A stretch of DNA of 64,000 nucleotides from Cyanidium caldarium (taxonomy: Eukaryota > Rhodophyta > Bangiophyceae > Cyanidiales > Cyanidiaceae), in assembly GCA_026184775.1 (NCBI GenBank), contig JANCYW010000017.1, forward strand, positions 62,001-126,000, given 5' to 3'. The position numbers and the translations under genes were made by a program. This document shows positions 36,001-44,675 of this stretch, one piece after another. Within the stretch, counting starts at the first letter, position 1; every line of letters starts with the position of its first letter. Below the pieces are notes generated by a model. That model had not been told where the DNA came from. It saw only the letters and a list, made by a program, of their open reading frames with translations, and did not search any database.

Positions 36001-36897
36001 CTACCACATGCCAGACCAGCCCTGTCCTTTCTGCTGCTGCACTTGCTGCACTTGCTGCACTTGCTGCTGCGTCTGCTGCACTTGCGCCTGCTGTTGCTGC
36101 TGCTGGCAGATCTGCTGCGTCTGATATTGCTTGCAGACGCGCTGGTAGCCCTGGCACTTCTGGCCGTATTGGGCACAGGTCTGTTGCTGCTGCTTGCAGG
36201 CGCCTTGCGTGTACTGTGCGCACTTGCGCGTGCTCTGCACACACTGCTGGCCCACCTGTTGCTGCTTGGTGGTGTATTGCACACACTTGCTGGTGTATTG
36301 GGCGCAGCCCGACTGCACGCTAGTGCACACCGCCGTCGCCGAAGCCGTGGCCTGCACCTGCTGGATCTGCTTCACCTCCTGGGTTTTTTGCACTTGCTTC
36401 ACCTCCTGAGTTTTTTGCACTTGCTTCACTTCCTGTGCTTGTTGCGCCTGCGCCCAGCGCTTCTTCGCGCCGCCAGCACCACCAACAGGAGGCTTGCCCT
36501 TGACCTCTGGCGCGGCCTTCGTCTGCTGCACCGCCTGCACCGCTTGCACCGCCGGCGTCGGCGTCGGCGTCGGCGTGGTGCACACCTGCTTGTAGTTATA
36601 TTGCACGCATTGCTGGGCTTGTTGTGCACACACCTGCTGACTTGTGTACTGCGGCGTGTACTGCACGCACTGGGTCTGCCAGTTGGCGCACACCTGCGCA
36701 TACGCCGCGCAAGTCGTTTGCTGCGACACGCACACCTTCTGATAGCCGCTGCACTGGTTGTCGTATTGCACACACGTCTTCTTGGTGCTGCACTGCGGCG
36801 CAACCTCCTCCTTCTGGCTCCACGCCAGCGCGCTCGACGTCGCCAGCAGCGCGCACAGGACGTAGCCTAGAATGACACCCAACAGCTTGCGTTGCAT
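36001..36897 (-). CDS. Secreted Cys/Gln/Tyr-rich protein with seven-residue cysteine periodicity
   Basis: I do not recognise a family. The 298-residue product starts with a clear signal peptide (MQRKLLGVILGYVLCALLAT), cleaved near ALA-WSQ, residue 25. The mature chain has 20 Cys in two blocks of ten: 36, 42, 49, 56, 63, 70, 77, 90, 97, 106, then 191, 198, 205, 219, 226, 234, 241, 248, 255, 264. Spacing is mostly exactly seven, with Tyr or Trp often three residues after Cys (CVQY, CAQY, CGYQ-like units). Between the blocks lie TPTPTPTP, a basic Gly patch and three units of the nine-residue repeat QEVKQVQKT. The tail is nearly pure Gln/Val and ends GWSGMW. No membrane helix follows, so it should be secreted and disulphide-rich, perhaps an extracellular matrix component. 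Confidence 0.78.
   Translation of the reverse strand: MQRKLLGVILGYVLCALLATSSALAWSQKEEVAPQCSTKKTCVQYDNQCSGYQKVCVSQQTTCAAYAQVCANWQTQCVQYTPQYTSQQVCAQQAQQCVQYNYKQVCTTPTPTPTPAVQAVQAVQQTKAAPEVKGKPPVGGAGGAKKRWAQAQQAQEVKQVQKTQEVKQVQKTQEVKQIQQVQATASATAVCTSVQSGCAQYTSKCVQYTTKQQQVGQQCVQSTRKCAQYTQGACKQQQQTCAQYGQKCQGYQRVCKQYQTQQICQQQQQQAQVQQTQQQVQQVQQVQQQKGQGWSGMW
36370..36450 (-). repeat. Three 27-bp tandem repeats in the cysteine-heptad gene
   Basis: Units at 36370-36396, 36397-36423 and 36424-36450 encode the nine-residue Gln/Lys/Val repeat. The first two differ at one base; the third is diverged. This shows recent expansion of the linker. Confidence 0.9.
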
Positions 36898-37711
36898 GAT
36901 TCGGTCAATAGGGTTGGAGGTAGAGGTTCTAGGTCAAGTGCTTCAATGTTCCCGCGATCCAGGTCGGGAAAGTCAAAGCCACTACGAGAGCACTTGACAA
37001 TGGACAAGGCCAATGTCGAATGTGCGCGGCATGTCGACGTTTGCGCCGGCGGTACCGAGCTTCGGGAAGGGTGCGGGACACGTATTCGATGACGTGCCCG
37101 GCAGTCGATGTGCGCCACAGAGTCGGCGGGAAAAATCTATCAGGTGCATACTTGTCTCATATTGAAGGACACGCCGCCGACGCGAATTTAGGTGCCCGGC
37201 GACGCTGTCCGGACGCCAGCACCACTTTGCTTCAGAAAGAGCATTTTTGTCGCCTCCTGTGATCAAGGCCAAGTTGCGACGGACTCATTGGAATGGCTCG
37301 CTCGGTTGCCCCCCGACTCGTTCGCCCCACGGGGCGCTGCAACCATAAGACTGAGAGCCCGAGCTCGGGCTCGCTTAACTCCGTTAAGGCGCGCGGACTC
37401 GACTCCTGAAAAGAAACGAGTGCTCACACCATCCGCTGCGTATTCTGCACGTCGTGAAACCTCCATCCTCATTTTTGCCCGCCAGGTGATCACTTTACTT
37501 GCACGACTCTAGAGTGCTTGCCAACGACTCTTCCTCGCCACACTCCCGCGCCCTGTTCCACCCTAATACGTGCCCCTCCACCATCTCTCCAAGTCTTCGG
37601 TTGGCCTTGTGGACACCCATCGGCCCCAATTCGAGGTAATACTCGTTGAGCGCCGGCCATTTTTCCACCCGACTTCAGTCGTTCGGTGGGTGTGCGTTGG
37701 CACTGGCGTCG
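36898..37711. other. 814-bp divergent intergenic region with palindrome cluster
   Basis: This is the shared upstream region of the secreted cysteine-heptad gene (minus) and the fringe-like glycosyltransferase (plus). It is lower in GC than its neighbours. Three inverted repeats sit within 37323-37388. No tRNA or credible gene found. Confidence 0.6.
37323..37388. promoter_or_regulatory. Cluster of three perfect inverted repeats
   Basis: CGCCCC-AC-GGGGCG (37323-37336), the 18-bp perfect palindrome GAGCCCGAGCTCGGGCTC (37355-37372) and CTTAAC-TCC-GTTAAG (37374-37388) lie within 66 bp. The second and third are one base apart. They may be binding sites for dimeric regulators of one or both flanking genes; function is inferred. 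Confidence 0.6.
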
Positions 37712-39082
37712 ATGAGAGTCGATCGCCAGCACCCCTCTCGCCATCTGTATGGAGTCTTGGAGGACAAATCTCTCACTCTGCCCATGCTGTACGGCGATCG
37801 AGCACAAGTGCGCCTCTTCCAGAGGCTGCCGCGGCGGGCTCTCGCGGTACTTTCGCGCCATCTACTACTTTTCTGGTTGGCGGCGGCGTTTTGTGGGCTC
37901 GGATTAACTTTTGCGGCAACCCAACTTCTTTCCGGGTTGCTGGGAAGCATCGCACGCTTGCCCCAGACGCGAGTCGCGAGCGTCCCGCCCGCTGGCGGCA
38001 GCATCGCCGACACGGGCACTTTGCCGCCCGTCGCTGGCGCGGCAGTGCCCTACGGACTGCCGCAGCACTACCCCTCGTGCAGCCAGGACTTGCTCATTTT
38101 GATACGCACCTCCAAAAAGACCTACTCGCACCGGGCGCCCAACATCATCTGGACGTGGATGCGAGACTTTCCCCGGGAGCGTATGATCTTCGTCTCGGCC
38201 GACGAGTTGCCCGACCTGGGCCACCGCATCATGGTGCTGGACGTGTTGCGCACCGATCCCTATTACGGGCACACCTACAGCCCCGACGCGGTGGGCGCGC
38301 CGGTGTTTCTGAAGGAGATGCAGCGACTGAACGCCAGCTCGCTGTTTATCGTCGACGACGACACGTTCGTGTTCGGCGAGAACCTCTGTCACACCATCCA
38401 GCAACTCCGCCAACACCAGAAGGACCGCTTCCTGTACGCCGGTTTCAGTTTTTGCATGGACAAGCCGTATGGTGCGCTGATGAGCTCGCGCTGCATTCAG
38501 TTACCGGAGGCGCCGCGAGCACCGCCCGCCCACCGGCGTTGTAGCGTCGGTTTTGCCTACGGCGGCGGCGGCGTGCTGATGAATCGGGAGCTGGTGGAGG
38601 CGCTGGCGTCGGTGGCGGAGCAATGCTGGGACGAGACCTACTGCATTCGCGGCGGATCGTTGCGCACCTGGTGGTGCATGTACTTTCACCCGGAGATATT
38701 TCATGGCAAGGAACAGCGCATGGATATGCACTTTGCGTTCTTCCCCAACCGGCCGGCATACTACCTACAGAACATGCGCAAAGACGGCAAAGTGCAGACG
38801 CTGCCGTATGACTCGAGCGTGCGGCCGGCCACGTTCCATCACGTCGAGGGCGCCGAGGCGTTCTGGCTCTACTCGCTGCGCCTGGCGCCGACACGGCACT
38901 TTCACACCATGCCCAAAGATTGGAAGGGCGAGGTCACCGTGCGGCACGTGTTCAAGTATCCGCCACCGTGGACGCGAGACTGCCAGGCGTCGGTGTTTGT
39001 CGATGGGAAGAAGGTGGCGGTGCGCCCGGCGGTGAACGAAACGGTAGAGCTGGCCGACCGTGACCAGCTGCTGCGAGGGTGA
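37712..39082 (+). CDS. Fringe-like GT31 glycosyltransferase, type II membrane
   Basis: From the first ATG the product has 456 residues; an ATG at 37784 (432 residues) is also possible. A signal anchor (LLLFWLAAAFCGLGLTFAA) places the catalytic part in the Golgi lumen. Motifs are LLILIRTSKKTYSHRAPNII (strand one with paired basics), MIFVSADELPDL and LFIVDDDTFVF (DDD metal site). FAYGGGGVLMNREL is the GGGG turn seen in fringe and core-1 galactosyltransferase relatives. Such enzymes add galactose or N-acetylglucosamine in beta-1,3 linkage to glycoproteins. Cys pairs in the C-terminal half suggest luminal disulphides. It is divergent from the secreted cysteine-heptad gene, so the two may share control. 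Confidence 0.68.
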   Translation: MRVDRQHPSRHLYGVLEDKSLTLPMLYGDRAQVRLFQRLPRRALAVLSRHLLLFWLAAAFCGLGLTFAATQLLSGLLGSIARLPQTRVASVPPAGGSIADTGTLPPVAGAAVPYGLPQHYPSCSQDLLILIRTSKKTYSHRAPNIIWTWMRDFPRERMIFVSADELPDLGHRIMVLDVLRTDPYYGHTYSPDAVGAPVFLKEMQRLNASSLFIVDDDTFVFGENLCHTIQQLRQHQKDRFLYAGFSFCMDKPYGALMSSRCIQLPEAPRAPPAHRRCSVGFAYGGGGVLMNRELVEALASVAEQCWDETYCIRGGSLRTWWCMYFHPEIFHGKEQRMDMHFAFFPNRPAYYLQNMRKDGKVQTLPYDSSVRPATFHHVEGAEAFWLYSLRLAPTRHFHTMPKDWKGEVTVRHVFKYPPPWTRDCQASVFVDGKKVAVRPAVNETVELADRDQLLRG

Positions 39083-39171
39083 GACGGACGTAGCGTAGGC
39101 AGAGGGCGGCGAATTGAATAGGACCGCCCGCAATGAGCGCTCGCCCTCACGTAAACCGAATGTATGATGCC

Positions 39172-41316
39172 TCACGGATTCTGCCCTGGCAAACAGGCAG
39201 TGAAGTGCGCACCTATGTCGCGATGAATGGTTCCGTTGGTCACCTCCTCGTGGACGAGTCGCCGCAATGCGATGTGCGCACTGCGGTCCCGCCGCGTGCG
39301 TTGCTCAACGCACTGTGCCACTTGCGCTAGGACACTGTCAGGGCGCTGGCGCGAACCAGCGCCAGCATCGAGGCTGGGCGTAGTGGTGGGGTCGGACGGC
39401 AAAGCAGAGACACCCCGCAACAACGCGACGCACAAGCACACAAAACTCTCCATCGACGCTTCCAAGGAAAGAAAGAACCCCGGCATCCACCTGCCCGAGG
39501 CGACGACCTGCGGATCTTGCAGGCATAGCGCCAGCGCCGCCTCCAACCCGGCTGGCAGCACGCCGCCAGACCGCACCAAACCCGCTCGCAGCGCCGCCTC
39601 CAGCTCGGCGAGCACATCCGCCTCCAGCGCCAGCAACAGCACTTTGCCCTGCCGCGGGCGCGCCAGGAACGGTGCCAGCGCCAACAGAATCCGCGAGGCG
39701 CTCGCGGGAGACACACGTCGCCCGGTGTCCTCTGTAAGAATGTGCCGCAGTGCCCGAAAACACCAGCACACAGCCGTCGAGCGGTCTGCCGGTGCGAGCA
39801 CGACGCTCACGCGCGACCGGAGCGAGTAAGCGATGCGCGGCAAATGCACGATGCACACCTCATCACCATGCGCCAGCAGCATCGACAAGTCGTGTGTCAG
39901 CGCTCGCAGCGGTGCCTCCGCCGGTTCCAGCGCCAACGACGCCTCCGCCAGCCATCGCTGGCGCCACTGCTGCCAGACCGCCTCGCGACACTCTCCGGCC
40001 ACCAGTGGCAGCAGGGTGTACGCACATCCCTGAGCGATCAGCGGGGCGAAGTCGACTGGCGCACAGCAGCCCGGGTAGTTGGCCAGACGCGCCAGCTCGA
40101 GCGCCAGCCGCGCCACTGTCGGCCCCGCAGACGTCATCGGCCGCAGGTGCTTGTGGAAAAGGTGCTGGGCGGTAAGGCGGAATTCTCCGACATCCACTGC
40201 CCGGGTGCGCACGAAATGCACACACCGCTCCAGGCACCCGACGGCCGCCGCTGGCGCCATCTGCTCCTGGACAATGGCCTCGGTGAAAAACACGTAACAC
40301 GTCCGAAAGAAGGACACCCACTCAGCTAGAACGGCGGTACTGCTCACCGAATCGGGTGCTCGTCGGGTCAGCGGAGCCGGTCTGGCCATTCGATCAAGCG
40401 GCAGGGCGCAGACACCAAAGACGTGGCCGGGAGGCGGCGGGTGCACCGCGCCCACCTGCGGGTGCTGTTCAGGCCCCACGGGTACATCTGCCAGACGCGG
40501 GTCGATCTCCTCAGCGTGGGAGGTGGTCGCAAAGCACGCGCACGCCAACTCATACAACATCATCCACGATTGGTTGAGCAGTGCCGGCGGCACTCGCTCG
40601 TTTTTTCCGCCGATCGTTGATGCGCGTCTCCCACCTATCGCGTTACGCGCAGCGGCCTGTCGGTCGGCCGCATCGATACCCGCCCACAGGCGCCATGCTT
40701 GCGCCAGGCGCCCCAGCAGCGCTGGTTCCGCCAGAGTTACACGCCAGTCGCCGCGCGCGATTGGAGCGCGGTGCTGACACAGGTCCACCAACAATCGAAA
40801 GGCATCTCGCGCCACTTCGGCATGCGTGCTGGCCGCCGCTGCCACCACGCGTGCCGCCGCACTCGCCAGAAACGGTCGATACTCCCGGTGACGGGTCAGC
40901 CGCTGCATCAGCACGCCCATCAACTGCCGCGCCACCTCGCGCAGCTGGGTATCCGCCGGATCGGCACTCAACACACACACCTGGTGCATCAACGACCGCA
41001 GCCGCAACGCCAACTTGCCTTCGGTCACTCCTTTCGGCGGCGGCAGCTGCAAATGTGTCAGCAGCCGCTGCGCCGCCGCCAGTCGCACTTGCACGAACCG
41101 ATTCGCCAGTTGCGTCTCCAGCTCCTCCAAAACCGCCACCGCCCCTCTCGCCTGCCCACCACCACTACCCAACTGGACTGCCTGCGCCGGACGCAATCGC
41201 TTCTCCCGCACCGCGGTGCGCGTCGCCGTAGACGGCTCGACCGTCTTGCCCACTTTGCACGGGCGCGTTGGAAAGTCCACCATCGCTGCACTCCGATTCG
41301 CCTTTCTGGACACCAT
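39172..41316 (-). CDS. IPI1/TEX10-like ribosome-biogenesis protein (Rix1 complex)
   Basis: The 714-residue, mostly helical protein has armadillo-like repeats. Near the N-terminus DFPTRPCKVGKT plus a later AQAVQL matches the family start (DFxKxKxKVGK...Q), and LETQLANRFVQVRLAAAQRL fits the helical repeat after it. The segment YRPFLASAAARVVAAAASTH, followed by AEVARDAFRLLVDL, corresponds to the PFLPLLxxYxxSAMTHxxxDIR region of TEX10. In yeast and animals the Rix1 complex releases ITS2 from pre-60S particles in the nucleus. The remainder is Ala/Leu-rich helix without clear motifs. Similarity is moderate. Confidence 0.62.
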   Translation of the reverse strand: MVSRKANRSAAMVDFPTRPCKVGKTVEPSTATRTAVREKRLRPAQAVQLGSGGGQARGAVAVLEELETQLANRFVQVRLAAAQRLLTHLQLPPPKGVTEGKLALRLRSLMHQVCVLSADPADTQLREVARQLMGVLMQRLTRHREYRPFLASAAARVVAAAASTHAEVARDAFRLLVDLCQHRAPIARGDWRVTLAEPALLGRLAQAWRLWAGIDAADRQAAARNAIGGRRASTIGGKNERVPPALLNQSWMMLYELACACFATTSHAEEIDPRLADVPVGPEQHPQVGAVHPPPPGHVFGVCALPLDRMARPAPLTRRAPDSVSSTAVLAEWVSFFRTCYVFFTEAIVQEQMAPAAAVGCLERCVHFVRTRAVDVGEFRLTAQHLFHKHLRPMTSAGPTVARLALELARLANYPGCCAPVDFAPLIAQGCAYTLLPLVAGECREAVWQQWRQRWLAEASLALEPAEAPLRALTHDLSMLLAHGDEVCIVHLPRIAYSLRSRVSVVLAPADRSTAVCWCFRALRHILTEDTGRRVSPASASRILLALAPFLARPRQGKVLLLALEADVLAELEAALRAGLVRSGGVLPAGLEAALALCLQDPQVVASGRWMPGFFLSLEASMESFVCLCVALLRGVSALPSDPTTTPSLDAGAGSRQRPDSVLAQVAQCVEQRTRRDRSAHIALRRLVHEEVTNGTIHRDIGAHFTACLPGQNP

Positions 41317-41532
41317 GATCAGGCTCTTTCAACACACTTTCGGAATCGGATTCTACGCGTCTTACGCCCCTCCTCCTCCCTGGACACTCCCACGCTACCA
41401 CTCCGCTTCACCTCCCTTCCCCGTTCTCCATCCGCTCCTCCCACCGTCGACCCACCAGTGGGACGGAGCGGTGACCGGTCGCGAGCGAGTTGGCCCTGTG
41501 TTTTTGTTCTCGTCGGTTTGTCGAGTACCGCT
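41317..41532. promoter_or_regulatory. 216-bp divergent promoter region, IPI1-like / BAR gene
   Basis: The two ATGs face outward across this stretch, part of which is pyrimidine-rich on the plus strand. No TATA box is evident. Confidence 0.4.
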
Positions 41533-42747
41533 ATGAACGCTCTCATGGAGTCATTGTGGGATTCAATCCGTGAGATGACGAGGATGTCGAGTGAGCCGGT
41601 GTATGATGACGAGCTCAAGTGTCTGCTGCTGCGCTGCAAGCAGTATAAAGACGTGAATGACATGATTGTCAAGCAGGCGAAACTGTACCACCAGTCGCTG
41701 ACGGAGTTGTCGTCGGTCGGGCGCGCTGCCGGAGAGACGTACGTGTCCATCTCCAACTTTCGGCGTTTCGTGCCTTCCGAAGGTATACTGAATAGTGGCG
41801 GCGGTGGCGGTGTTGCAGTGCGGTCGCGACGCAGTTCCAGTGCGTTGGCGGGACCGCGCGGGCGCAGCAACAGCAGCGGCGGCAGTGGGTCGCGAGACGT
41901 ACGGGCGTTGGCAGCGATGGCGAACGTGTCGACGCACTTGTATCCACCGGAAGAGCGGCAGATGTTGGTGCAGCTGGGGCGGGCAGAACGCGCTGCGCAC
42001 CAGGTTCAGGCGGTGTTCGCGGAGCGCATCTCGGCGCCAATCGTGCTGGAAGGCAAGCGCTTCAAAGAGCGATACGATGAGCTGCGGCGTCTGAAAGCGC
42101 AGTACAAGCGGGCGCGGGCACAATACTTTGATGCGCAGCACAAGCTCGACGCGGAGCGGGCCAAGCGGGTGCCGTCGATGGAGGCGCAGGTCAAGTTGGT
42201 GACCAAACTGGCCACGCTGGAGGAGGAGTTCGATAACGCCACGGAGAAGTTGTTCGTGCATGCGCGGGCGCTGGAAGAAGAACATATGTACGCCATGTCG
42301 CAACACGTGTGCGGCTTCCTCATCCACCACTACAACGCCCTGGTGAGCGCGCTGCGGGTGTTGAAACGCGTCGTGCCGGCAGCGGAGCGATACATCCCCG
42401 AGAAGATCCACATCGAGGCCGCGGCGGAAGACGCCGGTGAAGCAGAGCGCCTGCCGCCTAGAGGTCCGTTGCCGCGACATTCGCCCGACGATGGCCACGG
42501 CCGCGAACGTCGCAGCTCGGGCGCTGCGCCCAAGTCGCTGCCAAGCGAGGAGCTGCTGCAACGATTGCAGCGACAGAAGGAAGCGCGTCACGTGCCCAAA
42601 ACTGAAGTGCAGCGGTTGCAGGAGATGCACATGCGAGCGCAACGGGAGATTCAGGCACTGCGCAACCAGAACGAACGGCTTTGCGAGGAGCTGCTGCACC
42701 GCTCCGCCACGTACACGGACACTGTCACCGATGGATCGATAAGGTAA
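41533..42747 (+). CDS. BAR-domain-like membrane-curvature protein
   Basis: The ATG at 41533 gives 404 residues. The frame is open far upstream, but that part lies antisense to the IPI1-like gene and looks non-coding. Residues 1-75 and 130-290 form long amphipathic helices rich in Lys, Arg and Glu, for example RFKERYDELRRLKAQYKRAR (after GK) and LATLEEEFDNATEKLFVHAR, with no membrane segment. This is the pattern of arfaptin/amphiphysin-type BAR dimers. A Ser/Gly insert (residues 92-125) splits the first and second helix. The C-terminus has a second predicted coiled coil (EVQRLQEMHMRAQREIQALR). Likely role in endocytosis or vesicle traffic; the family call rests on helix pattern more than on specific residues. 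Confidence 0.55.
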   Translation: MNALMESLWDSIREMTRMSSEPVYDDELKCLLLRCKQYKDVNDMIVKQAKLYHQSLTELSSVGRAAGETYVSISNFRRFVPSEGILNSGGGGGVAVRSRRSSSALAGPRGRSNSSGGSGSRDVRALAAMANVSTHLYPPEERQMLVQLGRAERAAHQVQAVFAERISAPIVLEGKRFKERYDELRRLKAQYKRARAQYFDAQHKLDAERAKRVPSMEAQVKLVTKLATLEEEFDNATEKLFVHARALEEEHMYAMSQHVCGFLIHHYNALVSALRVLKRVVPAAERYIPEKIHIEAAAEDAGEAERLPPRGPLPRHSPDDGHGRERRSSGAAPKSLPSEELLQRLQRQKEARHVPKTEVQRLQEMHMRAQREIQALRNQNERLCEELLHRSATYTDTVTDGSIR

Positions 42748-43206
42748 ACACGTTGCGATGTCAGTAGGCGTCATTGCAGGTGCCTGAGCCCGAGTTGGTC
42801 CATGCACAAGTCGGAGGAGAAATGACACACAGAGAGACGCTCGGTCGGAATGGTGGACACCCGTCCGCTACCCTGATGAGCAATTGCCCGAGGGACTGGC
42901 TGACGCGCTTGTCTCTAGTGCGCCACGCAATGGGCGCGAGCGTCTCGCACCGGTCCCGTTCTCGTACTCCCTCTGCTCGTTTGAGGTTCCCCTCTTGTGT
43001 GAATCGACCGGTCGGGCGATTTTTGGCGGTGCGGGTGGGCCAATCTGCGGCCTTGCGGACGTTACGGCGACGTCGGGCTGATCGTTTCGGGTCACCGAGC
43101 ACGTTTCTTCGCATAGCTGGGCGTAGAGTAGGTCCCGCACGATTCGCCGCATCGGCATCTGTGCGTCGCGGACGGGTTCACTGGGAAATTCAGAGTACGG
43201 AAAGTC
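42748..43206. other. 459-bp intergenic region before calmodulin
   Basis: Probably the calmodulin promoter. No reading frame or RNA gene that I can support. Confidence 0.5.
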
Positions 43207-43823
43207 ATGTCGCGCGCTGCTGCGAGTGCGAGCAACGCGGACGGGCGCAGCAAGCCGCTGTCGGCGGAGGAACGGGAGGAGTTTGTAGAGGCGTTCAATC
43301 TGTTCGACCGCGACGGCGACGGCTCCATATCGGTGAAGGAGCTGGGCACGGTGCTGCGGTCACTGGGCCAGAATCCGACCGAGGCGGAGGTTCAGGCCAT
43401 GATCGAAGAGGTGGACACCGACGGAGACGGTAAGTGGTACGGACGACGAGGGCGTCGTGAGGGAGAGCAGGGGCGGGGCGCATTGCGACCAGTGGGCTTG
43501 CGTGTGGAGAACGAGCGACTAACCGTGAGGACGCGGCGCGCGTCCGGCAGCCAGGCCTGGTGAACATGGACGAGTTTATCAACCTGATGAGCAAGCACAT
43601 GCGGGACTCGGCCGACGCGGAAGAGGAGCTGCGCCAGGCGTTCAAAGTGTTTGACCGCAACGGAGACGGCTTCATATCGGCTGCGGAGCTGCGGCACGTG
43701 ATGACCAGCCTGGGCGAGAAGCTCACCGACGAGGAGGTGGATGAGATGATCCGCGAGATCGACGTCGATGGCGATGGGCGCATTCAGTGGGAGGAGTTTG
43801 TGCAACTGCTGAAAATAAAGTAA
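43207..43823 (+). CDS. Calmodulin, two exons (43207-43429 and 43555-43823)
   Basis: The spliced product has 163 residues with four canonical EF-hands: [42 protein letters not shown] and [14 protein letters not shown]. Each has the 12-residue Ca2+ loop with Asp at 1, 3 and 5 (Asn in some), Gly at 6 and Glu at 12. The conserved calmodulin helices are also present ([15 protein letters not shown] and [20 protein letters not shown]). The N-terminus is about 13 residues longer than usual ([18 protein letters not shown]). The intron splits a Gly codon in the second EF-hand loop (phase 1). If it is retained, the frame ends at 43563, giving 118 residues with one complete EF-hand. It is the Ca2+ sensor that binds and activates many targets. 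Confidence 0.95.
43430..43554 (+). other. Spliceosomal intron of calmodulin
   Basis: 125 bp. The donor is GTAAGT at 43430-43435 and the acceptor is CAG followed by CC and AG, ending at 43554. A branch-site candidate ACTAAC lies at 43518-43523, about 31 nt before the acceptor. Splicing restores the loop [13 protein letters not shown]. It is the only intron needed in the window. Confidence 0.92.
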
Positions 43824-44071
43824 TCGATGATTCCCGGGGACGGTGTCGGAGTTTATGTGCGGGCGGCGAAGGCGCCCACGGCCGCTTGATAAGGAAGTCA
43901 CCGTTATGCAAATGTGGACCGCCTGATCCCCAGAGGCCACTCCCTGCGGCAGAGGCGCGACATCGAGTGACGCGCTCGTGGATGCCATGATCTCGGCGCG
44001 CTCCCTCAGACGCTGCTCCCAGTCGTGGCGCCGACTCTGGCCGCGCCACCGGGCGCCCTCGCCCCATTGCC

Positions 44072-44488
44072 CTAGAACACCTCGCCGATAACCGAGTTGC
44101 TCGAGTCAAAGATTCGCTTAAAGTCACCGCCCAGCTCGTGCTGCATTTTCAGCACCACTTTCACCTCGTTGAGGCCTTGGTCCTCCTCGGCCGCCGCACT
44201 GGCCGCCGTCGTCGCCTCCAGCGTCTCAGGTGTCACCCCGACCGCCGCCACACGTGCCCTGCTCTCATCCAGCAGCTGCCGCGCCTTTCTCACTTCCATC
44301 TCGATCGCCTCGTCGCTAGGCACGGGCGAGTAGCTCGCCGTGCAACGCGGTCGGCGCGCCGGCCCAACAAACCGCCGCCGCCGCCGCCTTCTCGGGGGTT
44401 GCGACCCTGTCCGTGGTGAAACGCCGATTCGACGTGGCCTGCCTCTGACATCACTCCACGGTGTCACCGCAAAGCCGACGGGTTGCAT
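44072..44488 (-). CDS. Unknown small protein with plastid-type presequence
   Basis: I do not recognise a family. The first ATG gives 138 residues. The first 55 are Arg/Pro/Ser-rich with a run of seven or more Arg, consistent with a strong transit peptide. The mature part is acidic and helical: SDEAIEMEVRKARQLLDESR, then LNEVKVVLKMQHELGGDFKR, ending NSVIGEVF. There is no membrane helix and no Cys. It shares a 187-bp promoter region with the fused beta-oxidation gene. Possibly a small plastid subunit or assembly protein; function unknown. Confidence 0.5.
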   Translation of the reverse strand: MQPVGFAVTPWSDVRGRPRRIGVSPRTGSQPPRRRRRRRFVGPARRPRCTASYSPVPSDEAIEMEVRKARQLLDESRARVAAVGVTPETLEATTAASAAAEEDQGLNEVKVVLKMQHELGGDFKRIFDSSNSVIGEVF

Positions 44489-44675
44489 AATGACCGAGGC
44501 AACGCACACCTCGCCGGAAGGTTGAGACACTCGTCTTCTCCGCGGGGAAGGGCCACCTTTGCAGGGCACTCGTCTCAGTCGGTCGGTCGGCGAACCGCCG
44601 ATTCTGGAATTTCCGTCTCGGGGCGGCGTTCGCTCCGTGGAGATATTCACCCAGACCCGAAGACATCACCTCAAC
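44489..44675. promoter_or_regulatory. 187-bp divergent region
   Basis: It separates the small unknown and the beta-oxidation fusion gene, which face away from each other. No clear core element seen. Confidence 0.4.

Noticed and set aside
36043-36870. 275-codon Leu-rich frame antisense to the cysteine-heptad gene
   Set aside because: The Leu/His run is the complement of Gln/Cys/Val codons. It looks like a string of membrane helices but is a shadow; the minus-strand frame has a proper signal peptide and a regular pattern.
37323-37420. Possible tRNA or structured RNA at the palindrome cluster
   Set aside because: No T-arm (TTCRANNC), anticodon stem or acceptor pairing could be fitted on either strand; simple palindromes explain the region better.
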